Translations under genes and position numbers: made by a program
The notes under the pieces: generated by a model
What the model saw: the letters and a program-made list of their open reading frames with translations, nothing else
What the model was told of the DNA's origin: nothing
Databases searched by the model: none
DNA from: Trichaptum fuscoviolaceum
Lineage: Eukaryota > Basidiomycota > Agaricomycetes > Hymenochaetales > Trichaptaceae
Assembly: GCA_910574455.1 (NCBI GenBank)
Contig: CAJSYZ010000003.1
Location: 4,959,250-5,023,249 of the forward strand
DNA: 64,000 nt
Direction of reading: 5' to 3'
Shown: positions 1 through 11,634 of the stretch, one piece after another
Layout: the number at the start of each line of letters is the position of its first letter
Position numbering within the stretch: the stretch's first letter is position 1

Positions 1-989
1 CGATTCCGAAAGTTTAATAGATGAGCCACAGCGTGGTGCGGTTCATGGCGTAGGAAATGCTGAACGCCAGCTCCGCTTGGGTGGCGGGAATGACCCTTTG
101 AGCTTTACGTTAATGGCTTCGAAAAAACGTTAGTGAAACATCCTTTTGGTGCTGCAAATCCAACTTGTTTATTGTTATCCTTGCAGAGTCCAGTAAAGTG
201 TACCCTAAACAGCTCGATGCTCTCGCGGCAATAGAAGGCTATCCAGAACTTCGACAACTCCGACAACTCATCAAGAAACACTTATTCAACAAGTACGAAA
301 GTTGTAACACCAACTCAAAGTGTTCTGCTACTACTAGTAGTAGCAGGCAAGCCAAATTAAACTACAACGGATTTGAACACTATAAACTGGATATTAGCAA
401 TGACTTTTCAATTTTCCATTCAGCCACCGCGTTCTTTGCGTATCGTGGTGAATCGATCCCTATAGAACAAGCAATGAGGGAGGTGATCAGGTCCAGTCCC
501 TCTTGGCGCGGAAAACCTCGACGAGATGCAGTTCTTGTCCGAGGTGGTTACCGCAAACAGGGGTTTGCAGGAATGAGAGTTGCCAGGGTTATACTTTTTT
601 TCTCATTCACCGTTAAAGTGGAACGTCAGGAATGCGCTCTCGTCCAGTTTTTCAAGCGTGTTGGAGAATCGCCCGACCCGAAAACAAGAATGTGGATAGT
701 TGAACCAGCATATGAGTTGGAGAGCTCTACCGCCTGTGTCGGACGCTGTCCCGGAGTGAATGACAGTGGCAGACATCACTATCACCGTGACTGCAAGGCT
801 CCGAAGCTGTCTGTGATAGATATAGGGGACATCTTTCGTTTAGCTCACCTCCTTGGGGTCCCGAAGGGTGACGAATCTCCTCCGAAGTCATTGACACCTG
901 AGGAATCCCTGGACTTTTACGATAGATTCTACGTTAACAGATTTGCTGACATGCACATGCACGAAACATTGTACGAAACTAGACAATGA
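1..989 (+). CDS. C-terminal part of a Plavaka-type (CMC superfamily) transposon protein, 5' end outside window
   Basis: Open from the window edge. Exons <1-128 and 187-989, joined across a 58 bp GTTAGT...CCTTGCAG intron, continue one frame to the TGA at 987-989. The protein has a run around AIEGYPELRQL, then SPSWRGKPRRDAVLVRGG, VARVILFFSF, MWIVEP and a C-terminal FYVNRFADMHMHE. This order of motifs resembles the C-terminal region of proteins carried by Plavaka/CACTA-like elements in Agaricomycetes; that family assignment is from memory of the family and is not proven here. No transposase catalytic residues lie in this portion. No target-site duplication or terminal inverted repeat was recognised in the 450 bp that follow, so the element's right end is undefined. 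It could be an intact copy running in from the left or a truncated relic. Confidence 0.6.
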
Positions 990-1438
990 TTACTACTAAC
1001 TTGAAGTAAAGCTTTTCAATTAGCATACACAACCTTGAATGTACTATATTGAAACTTACGAGTGAGGACTCGGATATGGCAATGAAACAAAAGGATGTAC
1101 TAGACGAAACAGACCTTAGTACTACGTATGTAACGTAGTACTACACTGGCATTGCAGCATTGGCTCTTAAAGACTAGTAGTACCATGACACTGTTTTAAC
1201 TTCAACTTCAAGTTATGGTGTTCTTGGCTTGCTTTCAAGTTGTACAGTATACTACTAGTGGTACACTGGCAATGATATCATGGCAGTAGTATTTCATTCA
1301 GGTTGGTCAAGGCAATGTTATTATCAGCAAATCACAAAGCGACACAAGGAAAAACTGTAGACACTAGCATAGCGCAAAGATTACATGGGAACTCCAAGTC
1401 ATAGCTTCACCTCCGAGTCCAGCTCTGCCCCGCAACAG
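990..1438. other. Intergenic, short low-complexity words
   Basis: No coding signal. Contains several copies of ACTAGTAGTAC-like and CACTGGCA words (for example 1170-1190 and 1250-1275), the same vocabulary as the 3.9-5.1 kb block. Confidence 0.6.
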
Positions 1439-3894
1439 CTAGTTGTGGTGACTGTTTCTATTAGAAGACCTTTCTTCCTGCTTGCCATTAGGAAGATACA
1501 TCGGTGTGCAAATATCCTCAGGCTTTCGGTTCATCACTTCGCTTAGATAATCGCGATACTGTGAGTTGTAGATCTCTCCCGGTGATAAACTTGTCCTGGC
1601 AGTCGAAGCCCCGGCCGTAACCCTCGCTCCGGGTGGTATATCGTTACATATCTCGAGCACCGTTGCTATCAGTTGGTCTTGAAATTTATCATAGCGGGTA
1701 CTATTGTGGGTATCCTTCAAGTCTACGTAAGCCGTGAACTTCTCAATAGAGTCAAGGACTGCGTCAGTCCTCTCCTCCCGAGCATGTATGATATCGTTCA
1801 TTACGTGGCGGATTGAACGGGATAGCTGGTTACCCATGACTGTGTGGAAAAGATCCTCGTTGAGGACTATTTGCAACCACCTCTTGACGACTTTAAAACC
1901 ATGTATCAACTCCCGCTGAATCTTTTCCAAACGACGGACATCTCGTAAGTCGAGTTTGTTCAAAAAATCAGCGAAAGAGGGATTAGGCCCCAAGGCCTTC
2001 AAGGTCCTTTTCATGTCTTCAACAGATTTGATGCGAAGGTCGTCGGCCATAACAAAGTTCGGCACTTCTTCACCGTTATGGAGTGCGCGGACCTTGTCCC
2101 AAAGTGTGAGCGCCAGTCTCCGTCCAATCTCCGAGTCTTTAAAGACTAGATGCTTGTGAACGTCAGGCTGAGGGCGTACCTGAGGCAATCCCCCAAACAG
2201 TTGGACCGCAGGCGTTACGAAAGTTCCTGGGTTGTCCACCGTCATTGAGTAGAGCCTTTCCTGTGCATTGGGCTTGAAATTAAACTGAAGAGCTGCCGAT
2301 TGTTGGAGGAGTTTGTCAATTTCTACGATGAAATCGTAAAGTGCGTTGTAATGGAGCTGGAAATATGGTAGAAAGAACCGGAAAGCAGTTAATTTGTTCA
2401 CCTGAGATGCGTCGAATGGCAGGTTTTGACGTTGCCGAGCTTCACGATTCAGGATAAATTTGACATGTGGTGGGTCTTTTACCACAGTGTAGGATATTTC
2501 TTCCGGTTCCGGGGAACGACTCGAAGTCGGAGGTGGCAAGTAAACTCGAAGGTATCATTCAAAGTGTTCATGCATGACGACAGACAATGTCTTAAAGTTG
2601 GCGGCAAAGTAATTGAGAGTGCCGGGAACAGAATTCAGTGAGTACTTGGTTCTCAGTATCTCCTCGCCAGTGAAATCAAGGACAATTGCACAGCCTTCCC
2701 GGAGGTAGGTCAGTAGATTATCTGTAAGCTTCCTCATTCTTACAGCGTCGCCTGCTTGCCGTGACTAACAAGGGTATGTTTTTAGATGTCACTCTTTTTA
2801 GAAATGTGATCATGTTACTTACCCCAGACATTTTGTCTTCCACGAGATCGATTGACGCTGATACGTCATTTAAAGTATCTGCAACGTTCTTCTGGACTCC
2901 TTCCATCACGGCAAACCTCTTCTCCAAATCCGTAACTCGAGCCCTCAATTCATTGGAATCCTTTTTATGAAATTCCTCCCATTTTTTCAGCTTCTTGGTC
3001 AAGTCCTGCAGCTGCTTGACTCCTGCATTTGGATCGTCTAAGGGCGCGAGCTCAGAGGGGGTTGGCGAATGAGATGAACTCTTTGGGATCAAGTGAGCCG
3101 ATTCGATGTTTTCTGTGCCAGTGAAGGGTTAGCTTTGGACACAGACTATGATAGAAAAGGGAGGAAGAATGCGTTACCTTTGCTTTGATCGACGTTATCA
3201 ACTTGAGAATCCGATACTCCAATTGCCGGCGAACTGCGCATAGATTTTTGGGCAGCAGACACTTTAGAACGCAAATCCGACAACATGTCATTTGGAGTAC
3301 TACGTGGGCTGCGGCTGAATCGAGGCCGAGGAGTAGGTGAAGGGGTTGAAGGCTTGAGGACGCTAATTTGAAGAACCCTCTTATTTGGAATAGTCGGATT
3401 GTTCTGCGCGACGTCCCGGGAGGAGGGAAAGGAACTCGGTGGATCAGAGTTCCAGACACGCCTCCGAGTCTCCCCTCGATAGCCATTGGCGCCAAAGTAT
3501 GTTCCAAGTTCTTCACGCGGTGTATAACTGTTGTGTACGCGTTGAACGCTGCCTCTATAGTCGCGGTTCGAGTCCGCAGGGTATGAAGAGCTGGTCCTGT
3601 CTTGGTATTGCCCACTGGCGCTGGTAAGGCTCGGCCCCGGAGTGCTCGTGAGACTGTGCTCATAAAGTCTCCGTTTATTACTTCTGTTCTTGCTGTGCCA
3701 GTCCTTCTGTGAATACGGCGGTGAATAGGAACGTTCACGGCCCTTCGAGTACCGATTACGACTGGAACGATGCTCCGACTCGGATTCGGATTCTTCGAAA
3801 TAATTGTCAGAACCGGCGAGGGGTCCGACTCAAACTCAGGCTCACCTTCACTTTTCGGGCTGCGCTGACGCTTCTTACTATTGTATGATGGCAT
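1439..3894 (-). pseudogene. Ser/Arg-rich coiled-coil protein gene interrupted by an in-frame TGA
   Basis: Four exons on the minus strand: 3894-3846, 3792-3178, 3112-2823 and 2728-1439. Introns are GTGAGC...TTTCGAAG (53 bp, CTGAC branch site), GTAACG...GGCACAG, and GTAAGT...GAGGAAG; the last acceptor is the least certain. The first ~240 residues are rich in Ser, Arg, Tyr and Pro, with RS dipeptides (HRSSRNRYSKGRERSYS). A charged heptad-like coiled coil follows (KKLKKWEEFHKKDSNELRAR, LEKRFAVMEG). After 375 codons a TGA at 2557-2555 stops the frame, yet the same frame stays open for another 371 codons with protein-like composition (IQRELIHGFKVVKRWL). No intron that restores the frame could be found around the TGA. 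Either the gene is recently dead, or a 375-residue protein is made, or the stop is read through. No known family was recognised. Confidence 0.55.
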
Positions 3895-5072
3895 AACTGC
3901 AAACTGGAGGAGTCTCAGGCTTGCCGTGAGTAGTGATGCCGAATATTAGTAATAGTAGTGGTAGTGGTAGTAGTGGTACTACCTCACGCGGAAGTTCGGT
4001 AGCGAGTAGTAGTACTAAGTAGTAGTAGCGAACTTGAAGCGGATCAGGCTCACGCTCGGCCTGAGGCTGTAGCCTGAGTGGTTCTAATCGGTAGAGCTAC
4101 TACTAGTAGTACTAGAAGTACAAGCTTGAAGATCTCAGTTAGTGGATGAAGTAGATCTAGAAGGCTGAAAGCTCACTCACCACCAGTGCCAGCAGTCTAC
4201 AAGTAGGATGAAATTCAGGTGGACTTCAGGATGAGAGGGCTTCAAGCTGTTGATGTGTGAAGTTGAAGAACAAGCCTAAGTACTAGACTCGGGCACGACA
4301 CGTCGCTCAGGCTCACTGGGGTGCAACGTCAAGTTGTGGGCATGGGGTACTCAGGCTACTAAATTCGGAACTTGAACTTGAACTAGTTGAAAGTCCGACG
4401 GCTCGGAGTGGAAACGCTACTAGTACCTCAGGCTGCCACGTACTACTGCCGTGACTCCCGGGCCGTCGGAGTCGGACATCATGATCACTGCAACTCACTG
4501 GCAGGCTGAATGATCCGACTCGGAGTTGGCATTCAAGTTGCGCGCGCCGACAACTTCAACTTGAAATTGAACTTGAATGCCACTGGCATGCCAGTGATGT
4601 TTGGCGACTACTACTACCTACTATTAGTACTCACTGGCAGGGTACCGTACTACTACTAGCCACTGGCAGCTGAATGATCCAGTCTTAAGCAGCTTAAGCT
4701 TCCAGTTCTGTCCACTCAGACTGGCAAGTTGTCACAATCTCAACTTTACTACTACTACTAGTAGTAGTATACGGTTCGAGTCCGAGTTCGAGTCCGAGTC
4801 CGAGTCCGAGTCCGAGCCTGAGTTCAAGGCCGGACACCGGACCTGAGTGAGCTTGAAGGCTGGCCCAGCACTGGTGAGTGGCACTCAGGCTGTCCGGCCG
4901 GCGTGACGGCGGTACTTCAAGTTCAAGTTCAAGTTCAAGTTCAAGTTGGAGCCTCAGGCTGAGTCGGAGTCGGGTCAGAGTTCAACTTGAAGTTGACTCG
5001 TCATCAATTCAAGAACTTCAAGTTGAAGCTGAGCCGAGCCTCCTCCGACTTGGACTCGGAGTCTCACAGGCT
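3895..5072. repeat. Low-complexity intergenic block of repeated near-palindromic words
   Basis: About 1.2 kb built from a few recurring words: TACTACTAGTAGTA, CAACTTGAAGTTG/TTCAACTTGAA, GACTCGGAGTC/GAGTCC runs, CACTGGCAGT and CCTCAGGCTGAGG. Includes a perfect 20 bp palindrome at 4750-4769, about six CGAGTC units near 4776-4818 and about five TTCAAG units at 4916-4947. No frame looks coding. Confidence 0.75.
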
Positions 5073-5621
5073 TCAAGTTACTACTGCTCTACGCCCCGAC
5101 TCGTGAATGCCACCAACTAGAACTGAGGTTACTACTACAAGAGGTAGTAGGCCTTTCGTTTCACTGTTGAGTTTGCTGTGTATACTCTCTTTTTTCTTCC
5201 GCCGCGCATCTGCCGACTCACTCACTCTGCCTGTCTCAGCATGCTCAAATTGTTCTATCGGTTTCAACGCCTTGCGCAGCTCACGTACGTCTGCACGATA
5301 CTTTTGTAGCTCCCTGTGGGTCGACGCGTTTCGGCTCGTTCGGCACGGCTCGTATGGAAACCCAGGGGGTAGGAGTTCGACCGCTTTTGCAGAGGACACG
5401 AAACCACTACCGTCTACGCAATTTACTGCGCGCCCACAGCAGGTGGTTGCCCCAAGTCTTGCCCCAGGCTTCTCTCGCAAATTTATCCCGACGCGTATCC
5501 CCTTACCGACTAAAGCAATGGCGAGCACACTGGGGCGCATGCGCACACGTCTACCTCCACAGTTGACAACACGAATTCCTTCAGCAATTGGTGATGGTAG
5601 AGTGATTACATCCGTCACCAT
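5073..5621 (-). CDS. Unassigned reading frame, weak
   Basis: A 182-codon minus-strand frame. Its central part (HRELQKYRADVRELRKALKP and the ARRKKKE stretch) has a charged, helix-like composition, while its N-terminal third does not look protein-like. The opposite strand is also open for 175 codons across nearly the same interval, with a hydrophobic start (LLSLLCILSFFFRRASA), so the true coding strand cannot be settled from composition. No family recognised. It may be one exon of a decayed gene. Confidence 0.2.
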   Translation of the reverse strand: MVTDVITLPSPIAEGIRVVNCGGRRVRMRPSVLAIALVGKGIRVGINLREKPGARLGATTCCGRAVNCVDGSGFVSSAKAVELLPPGFPYEPCRTSRNASTHRELQKYRADVRELRKALKPIEQFEHAETGRVSESADARRKKKESIHSKLNSETKGLLPLVVVTSVLVGGIHESGRRAVVT

Positions 5622-5626
5622 ATATC

Positions 5627-6904
5627 ATGAGTGAACCTTCTCCAATGGATAGAGCTACGCCAGAGAGCTCATCATCAGTGGTGGCTGATGAGTGCAGGAC
5701 GTTAAAACTGGTTGCTGCACTTGCATCCGAGGTCTGTTCCTCCCAGGTTTTGAATCGCGAGACGCATCACCGACGTTTGGAATGTGCAAAGAGGCAAGTT
5801 ACTGAACCGGCGCTCACAGGCACCAGGAGGGGATGTGCGTGCGGTAATCAGTGAGCGAAAGCTTCTACTGTACTTCTCGAGTAAGTTGTTCTTTTATTTT
5901 TTGAATCATAATACTCACAGGCTTCTTCAGCTTTGGAGCATCGGCACGGGGAATGTCCATACGTTCTCTGAGAAAATCTGCATAAGATTTACGCCGAAAA
6001 TTGTATTGTCTTTTTTCTTGGGCGTGGGGGATTGGACACATCCGTTCGCGTATGGAATCTGCAAATGGGTATGATTTTCTTCACATTCATTCATCCCCGA
6101 CTCGTCAGTGACAACTTTTCAGTACGACTCCGACTTTCTTGTCACCGGAAGGAACGATGGCCGCGTCAGCTTCTTCTCGTTTCATCGTTCCTCTTTTCCT
6201 CGACCATCTCCAGCTCAACAATAAGCGGCCACAGGACTTGCACTGAGCAGTCAGGGGACGAGTCTCTATCCCTACCGTCTACACTCACCTCAGGGATCCC
6301 TGCTCAATCGACATCTAAGCCTAAGTTCGCCTGGCCTGAGCGGCGAAAGAGCCCAAAAACATGGGAAGGATGCTGAACAGCTACGCTCTCTCAACACATA
6401 CAACAGTGAGGAGAGAAAAGGTTGCGAAGTTGCGCGGTCGGATTCGTATATACGGGGCTATGTATCACCGGGCAGTTTGATGCGTCCCAATATTCCGCTT
6501 GCATGCACAAAGTCCACCAGATGTCGACAAAGCGACTCACAACTCAATTTGCAAATGCAGCGAAGGGAATGATTATAACTGCATTTTCGACATCATCCAA
6601 GTTGTCGTGTCCCCATTCCTTGCCAAACACCTCTGCCCCGCCACCATTGCCGCCTAAATGGAGAACGCTCGGTTTCAATGTGCAGTATGAGTTGATCGTC
6701 GGCCGACAGCGCAATTCCCTCAGCTCCGAGGACGAGAAACGCGCCTTCATGCAAATTACTCCTTCCGAAGCGGGTTGGGATGCATTCAAGTTCAAGTTGG
6801 CCCATTTCCCATTTTGGCACGGTTCTAGTTCAAGTTTCGGGTTGAGTACAGGGATGACTGGTTGTATGGTGAGTTACTCGTGGCTTTCTTCGAAATCCTT
6901 CTAG
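5627..6904 (+). other. Unassigned segment with two WD40-like strings, probably decayed
   Basis: Short open frames without a consistent splice path. Two pieces resemble WD40 strand d signatures: LLQLWSIGTGN near 5927-5960 and DTSVRVWNLQ near 6033-6065, but I could not join them in one frame. A charged stretch (HHRRLECAKRQVTE) near 5765 and a 160-codon frame at 6422-6904 are the longest others. Best read as remnants of one or more genes. Confidence 0.25.
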
Positions 6905-7220
6905 AGCTGATGGAGCAGCTTCTTGTGCAGTGGGTTGTATCCTCCCGACTTCTTCGGAGTTAACATGACTCATTTTCTTGTTCGTTTGTGCTTAAAATGA
7001 AAAGAAGCCTTATAATCAAGTCATCCGGAAGAAATCATTTGTTATCTCCTATCAGTTCAACTTGCGGTTTATCCAAGTCATAGTACAAAGCACTAATAGC
7101 TCCCTCTCTCTTTCTAGAAGAATGGGAAATCAGAAAACTGACTTCAACTACTTTGTATAAGTGTGAAGTGGGAGCGGGTATCGTCCCCAAGATCATCATC
7201 CAGCCATTCCACCGTGAATC
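6905..7220. other. Intergenic, upstream of the exonuclease gene
   Basis: No coding signal. Presumably holds the promoter of the gene starting at 7221; no clear TATA box seen. Confidence 0.5.
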
Positions 7221-8262
7221 ATGTTCTCAAATCTTCGTACTATCCTTCTCATCCTCCTCTCCCTTGATTACGCATGCCTGCACCTCCGCACCGTCCTCCG
7301 CTTTCAGCTCGTTCAACGCTGGACAGCAAGGGCTCAAACGAAGGTACTTGTTTCATTCATATCAAGATCTGTACACTGACTTGTTGCTAGATACACAAGA
7401 AACTGCAAACGTTTCTTGATTTCCTCGGGGTACCACCAACACCTCTCTCCGAATTAGATGAATATAGGCCCCATAATATAGTTCCGATACAGTGTTGCAC
7501 GGGCTTGGATGTGGACAACGCAATGACTGCAATATATGCATCTTTGCCACAGGTACCAGCTAGGAGATTTGTCTCGATCGACATCGAGTGGGCAAGTGGC
7601 GGAAAAGGGTCCAATCATCGCGTAGACCTCATCCAACTCGCAGTTCAAAACCAGGTTTATCTGGTCAGGACGCATACTCTTACTGACCTTCCTCCTACGT
7701 TGGCGCAACTCCTTGGGGATGGTACAGTCATGAAAGTTTCAGCTGGAATCAACGGTATGAATAACTTATCTTTTCTCCTGTGAGGTGGCCAACCAGAAGA
7801 AATGGCAGGTGACGCAGTGCGTATAAAGCGCAAGTTTTGCACCTCTGTGCGCTCCTGTGTCGATCTGACAGATTGGGCGCGCGTTGTCTACCCGGAAGTC
7901 TGGCCCAAAAACCCGACCTGGTCCCAACTGCTCTTAAACCCTCGTCTCTGGTTCCAGCATCCGACTCCGACTGTCAAGCTCGAAAAAATAGTGGGAGAAG
8001 TATTGAGGCTGAACGTCAAGAAGAGTAGTGAGGTCACGATGAGTGACTGGGCAGCTAACGAGCTATCAGCGGCACAAATACAATGTAAGTTATCATTTTG
8101 TTGCTCAAGATCAACCATCTTCAAGTTCTCACTTGCATGATCTGCTGTACTGGAATACTAGATGCTGCCATTGATGTTCACAGCACGTTTGCTGTAGCTT
8201 TGGCCCTGAGCCAAAGCCACCCACCCTTACCGGATAAGTACATCAAGAACTTCGAGGCTTGA
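7221..8262 (+). CDS. Werner-like 3'-5' exonuclease domain protein (DEDDy, RNase H-like fold)
   Basis: Exons 7221-7343, 7391-7754, 7797-8084 and 8162-8262 give a 291-residue protein (the third exon could start 3 bp later). DEDDy exonucleases remove nucleotides from 3' ends of DNA or RNA with two metal ions held by four acidic residues. All can be seen: Asp and Glu of SIDIEW (motif I), Asp of the AGDAVRIKRKF segment (motif II), and Tyr and Asp of YAAIDVHS (motif III, split by the last intron). The spacing fits the WRN-exonuclease subfamily rather than DnaQ polymerase subunits. No helicase domain follows, as is usual for fungal stand-alone copies. The N-terminus has a strongly hydrophobic stretch (LRTILLILLSL) that could be a membrane anchor, signal or mitochondrial presequence. 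Substrate and pathway are not shown by the sequence. Confidence 0.8.
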
Positions 8263-8739
8263 TCTAGTAGGCTGAGGCCCACCAGTAGCAGGTTTGACCA
8301 AATGTGCTTGAGTTATCGAGTAAATTGTTGTGCACATGCTCTTGTCTTTCAAAGTTGCCAGGAGATTCATGATTAAAATTTATTATTGAATTGCTTTTTT
8401 TTCCCGAATGATCACCGTAGTCTGAGGTATCAAAGTGGTTTGGAAGATGTCGCCAATGGTGTCTGTCTGCTGTGAGCAACCCAATGGATTAAATAGTTTT
8501 CAACACCACTATTAGTGCTTTTTCAAGACACTTCAAAGTTTTCAAGACAATTCAATATAACGCCCGGACGGGCCAGCTTTTTGCTGGCGATACCCGAACA
8601 CCTCTGGGCGTTAAGTAATCACAAGCTACATATTTTACCCAAGCGGTGCAGCAACTATTTTTCCTCCAATAGTAGTACTATGTCAGTGGCAGATTTGTCT
8701 GCTCTGATGCATTATATTATTTTATTATATAGTCCAGTG
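8263..8739. other. Intergenic
   Basis: AT-rich, no gene recognised. Separates the convergent exonuclease gene and glucan synthase pseudogene. Confidence 0.5.
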
Positions 8740-11634
8740 TCAGAGCCAGCTTGTCCCCGTCAGGCTTCGCAATAACCTTCCGTACTCGCATTCCGCGCGC
8801 GCAAAGTAGTCCTCGCCTTCGGATACATCAGAGCTTGCTGAACCACGCCTTTCTAATTTCAAAGTGCGAGGAGGGAGCAGATGCTGCTCCAGAGGCACGA
8901 GTGTCGAATGGCTCCAAGCTCCAGGAGATCCAGTGATCGAGTTGTGTGGGCTGTCGTATGTGCTTCGGGTATCCCAGTTGGGTTGCGTCGGTTCTTCCCG
9001 ATGTTCAGCTTCACCATCAGAAGGTCTCCATGCTAAAGAGCCAGCAATCTGACGACTAGTAAAGTTAATGCTACGCTTGTGGAAGTCTCCCATGCGCTGA
9101 CGCCATTCAACAACCGGGAAACGCTGAACAGCCGAACGAGCACGCAAGATAGCATGTTCTTCTTCCGTAGACTTAAGCGCCATTTTTATTGTTTTCGTAA
9201 GCTGGGACAACATGTGTGCTGTTGAACTCGATTCGACAGGGAACCACTGTGTTCAAAGTCAGATTGCAAAACATTAGAAAAAACGAATGCAAACTTACCC
9301 AACCAGGCATGAGACCGAGACCACCGTATGGAGGCGAAGTAGTGAACTCTGGCTTTGAGTACACTCGGTTCGGGTACATCTCCATGAGACGAGCAAGCTT
9401 CTCCGCAGTGAAACGTCCATACAAGTCAATGACAGGCCCGACACAATTCAACTGAATCGAAGGGTGTTTTTCCAGTCTGGCATTAATAAATGAGCAAACA
9501 TTCATTTACTTAGCAAAATAGGATTAAGAAATAACTTACAGCGAAGGCATCATGTCTGCAATAAGATCTACACCCTTTTGCTTCAACCAACAACCAATGA
9601 ACACGAATAGATCTGCCTAAGGATCCTGTGCAATACCAGCCCACTCCTGAGCCTGCTGCTTGAACTCCGTACATTTCGCCTCTGCTTCCTCATCAATCTG
9701 AATGTCCTTGATTTGAACAGGCTGTTCGTCCAAAGCAGCAATAACCGTTGGGTCCGGATTCGGGAGCGAGTCGACATGCTTGAGTGTCCAAAGCGCTGGG
9801 TAACGCGCCCACGACCGTTTACCATACTGTCAGAGACACCAGCGACACCGATCGATTTCTGGTGCACATTGATGAAGGATGCTGCGGCGTGGAGCAAGTT
9901 GAACGTGTTTCCGAACTGAACGAACGTGCTCCTTGCTGATATTGAACACCGAGCACACTTCCTTCATCTCCTCCTTCGTGCGGAGTGGCCACAACCCCTG
10001 GAGCTCCGCATTGTGGAGAGACAGACAGATGGGGAGGACCTTCGGGAGCAGATAGATAGGTGCGAGCGCACTGTGGTAGTCATTAATGTGGTAGATATCA
10101 ATCTGCGGGTAGCACCTAACGGTTGCTGCGATAGCCTGGTTCCATGTCGAGTAGAAGATAGCTGAGCTGAGCTGATATCGTCATGCACGCATGATACGGG
10201 TCCGCCTTTGTTTGTGCGCGGAAGACAGGCAAGTCGAGGACGATGTACGTGATGTTGTCGAGGACATGCGTCTCAACCTCGATAAGGTACGGGTCGCCGA
10301 AGATAATGACTTCGATAGGTTCTGCAGGTTCGCCAGCAGGGTACTCAATGTCTTTAACCTTTGGTACAACCTAAATCAGGTCGATATCCGACATTGCCTT
10401 GCCCATCAAATCACACCAAGACCACTGATCTTGACCTTCAACTTCCAATATGATCTCGTACTCCAAAGTCGCAATGAGCATGGTCCTCCGCTTATTCTTG
10501 TCTTCCGGCCAGCCAATGATGTCGCCTGTATGCGCGTGTCCATGGCTCGAGTGTTTCTCCGACATCGGCGCCACATGCAGGTCTTGCGCAGACTTCGAGC
10601 CCAGCGAGCCAATGACGGGGAAATTGTGCGAATGATCCGGCTTCTTTTCCGTGAGACCCCACTGGTTGTACTTGATCCCGTAGAAGCTCCACATGAAGAA
10701 TCGCCACTGCCAATGTACCAGTGACAACCGGGATCGACAGGAGCAGCGCGTACATGATAGCGCCCACAGTGCTCTCCCCACGCGGCTCGAGGCTCCACCG
10801 CATCGTCGCGTCATCTACGACCAGCGTACAACGCGAGATGCGGGTGCGGCGGAGCACTGACGTTCAAGTAGTTGGGCGCAGCCAAGTTGGGCGGGAGGCG
10901 GTCATGACGCCGTTGCCGTCCGTGTCACCGTAGAAGTAGTCATCGAAGCCAAAAACGTTGAGCTGTAGGTACGTCGGCCATGTACTCATAATTTCGAGCT
11001 CCCAGCGTCCGTCGGCGGTATTGTCCATCTGGAAGCTCACTCCTCTGTGGAAACCCCAGGTATTGAACGGACCACGAGCAAGGAACTGAGGAACACGGCA
11101 CTGATGAGCATAGTTCCTGTCCGCATGTACAACAGTATAGGATGATGCAGCAATAGCAGACCAGCCTATTGCAAAATTGATTAGCAGATCACAGCACATA
11201 CTAGTATAAGAGTAAGAGCACTTACATTGCACAATAATATGCTCGCCCGCCCACCAATTCTCATCATTGTCAAACAAGCTTTTATCTATGCTCGTCACAT
11301 CCTCATACGCCGTCCACGTCGTCCAGTTTTGACCATAATTCCACAAGAACCTGAACATATCTGCGCCCAGCGCCTGGTGCGTGAACGTGTACTTCCCAGA
11401 ACCCGAGTCCAAGCCGAACGCATCGTTGTCGTAGTCCGCAGAGGGGAAGATCATAGGATTGCGCGCGGAGCCCTTGCGCACAAGGAGATGGTCGCGTGCA
11501 TTCGTGAACGAAGTGCTGTCCTGCGAAGGCGGGTTGTTCACAATGATGTCGATGATTCCGTCCGACGCGTTAGGAATCTCCGCACGCAAGGCAGTCCACA
11601 AGCCCAGTTTGATTTCCGTCTAATTTGAACATGG
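8740..11634 (-). pseudogene. ags1-like: alpha-1,3-glucan synthase pseudogene, truncated at both ends
   Basis: Reading 11634 down to 8740, the sequence follows the middle of a fungal alpha-1,3-glucan synthase: the segment after the GH13 domain (NNPPSQDSTSF, DVTSIDKSLFDNDENWW, FGFDDYFYGDTDGNG), a membrane segment (GAIMYALLLSIPVVTGTLAV), then the GT5/starch-synthase-like domain ([50 protein letters not shown]). Lesions include frameshifts near 10902, 10827, 10697, 10445 and 10405, more between 10195 and 9815, and stops at 10373-10371 (expected Trp) and 9619-9617. The amylase-like N-terminus and the C-terminal multi-membrane export domain are missing. Three introns (in the 11160-11225 region, at about 9539-9482 and near 9290-9240) are still recognisable, so it was a genomic copy and not a retrocopy. 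The parent enzyme polymerises alpha-1,3-glucan of the cell wall from UDP-glucose at the plasma membrane. Confidence 0.88.

Noticed and set aside
603..785. Minus-strand frame opposite the transposon ORF
   Set aside because: Mirror frame of a clearly protein-like plus-strand exon; no homology or splice context.
3563..3573. GGTTCGAGTCC, an exact match to a tRNA B box (also near 4774)
   Set aside because: No A box or acceptor-stem pairing at the right distance; the first lies in a coding exon on the other strand and the second in the GAGTCC repeat.
6544..6795. Minus-strand frame with protein-like look (VLHLGGNGGGAEVFGKEWG)
   Set aside because: Short, no recognisable domain, no splice partners; equally long frames exist on the plus strand.
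10191..10724. 177-codon plus-strand frame over the glucan synthase pseudogene
   Set aside because: Antisense shadow of the minus-strand sequence, which matches a known enzyme in order over 2.9 kb.
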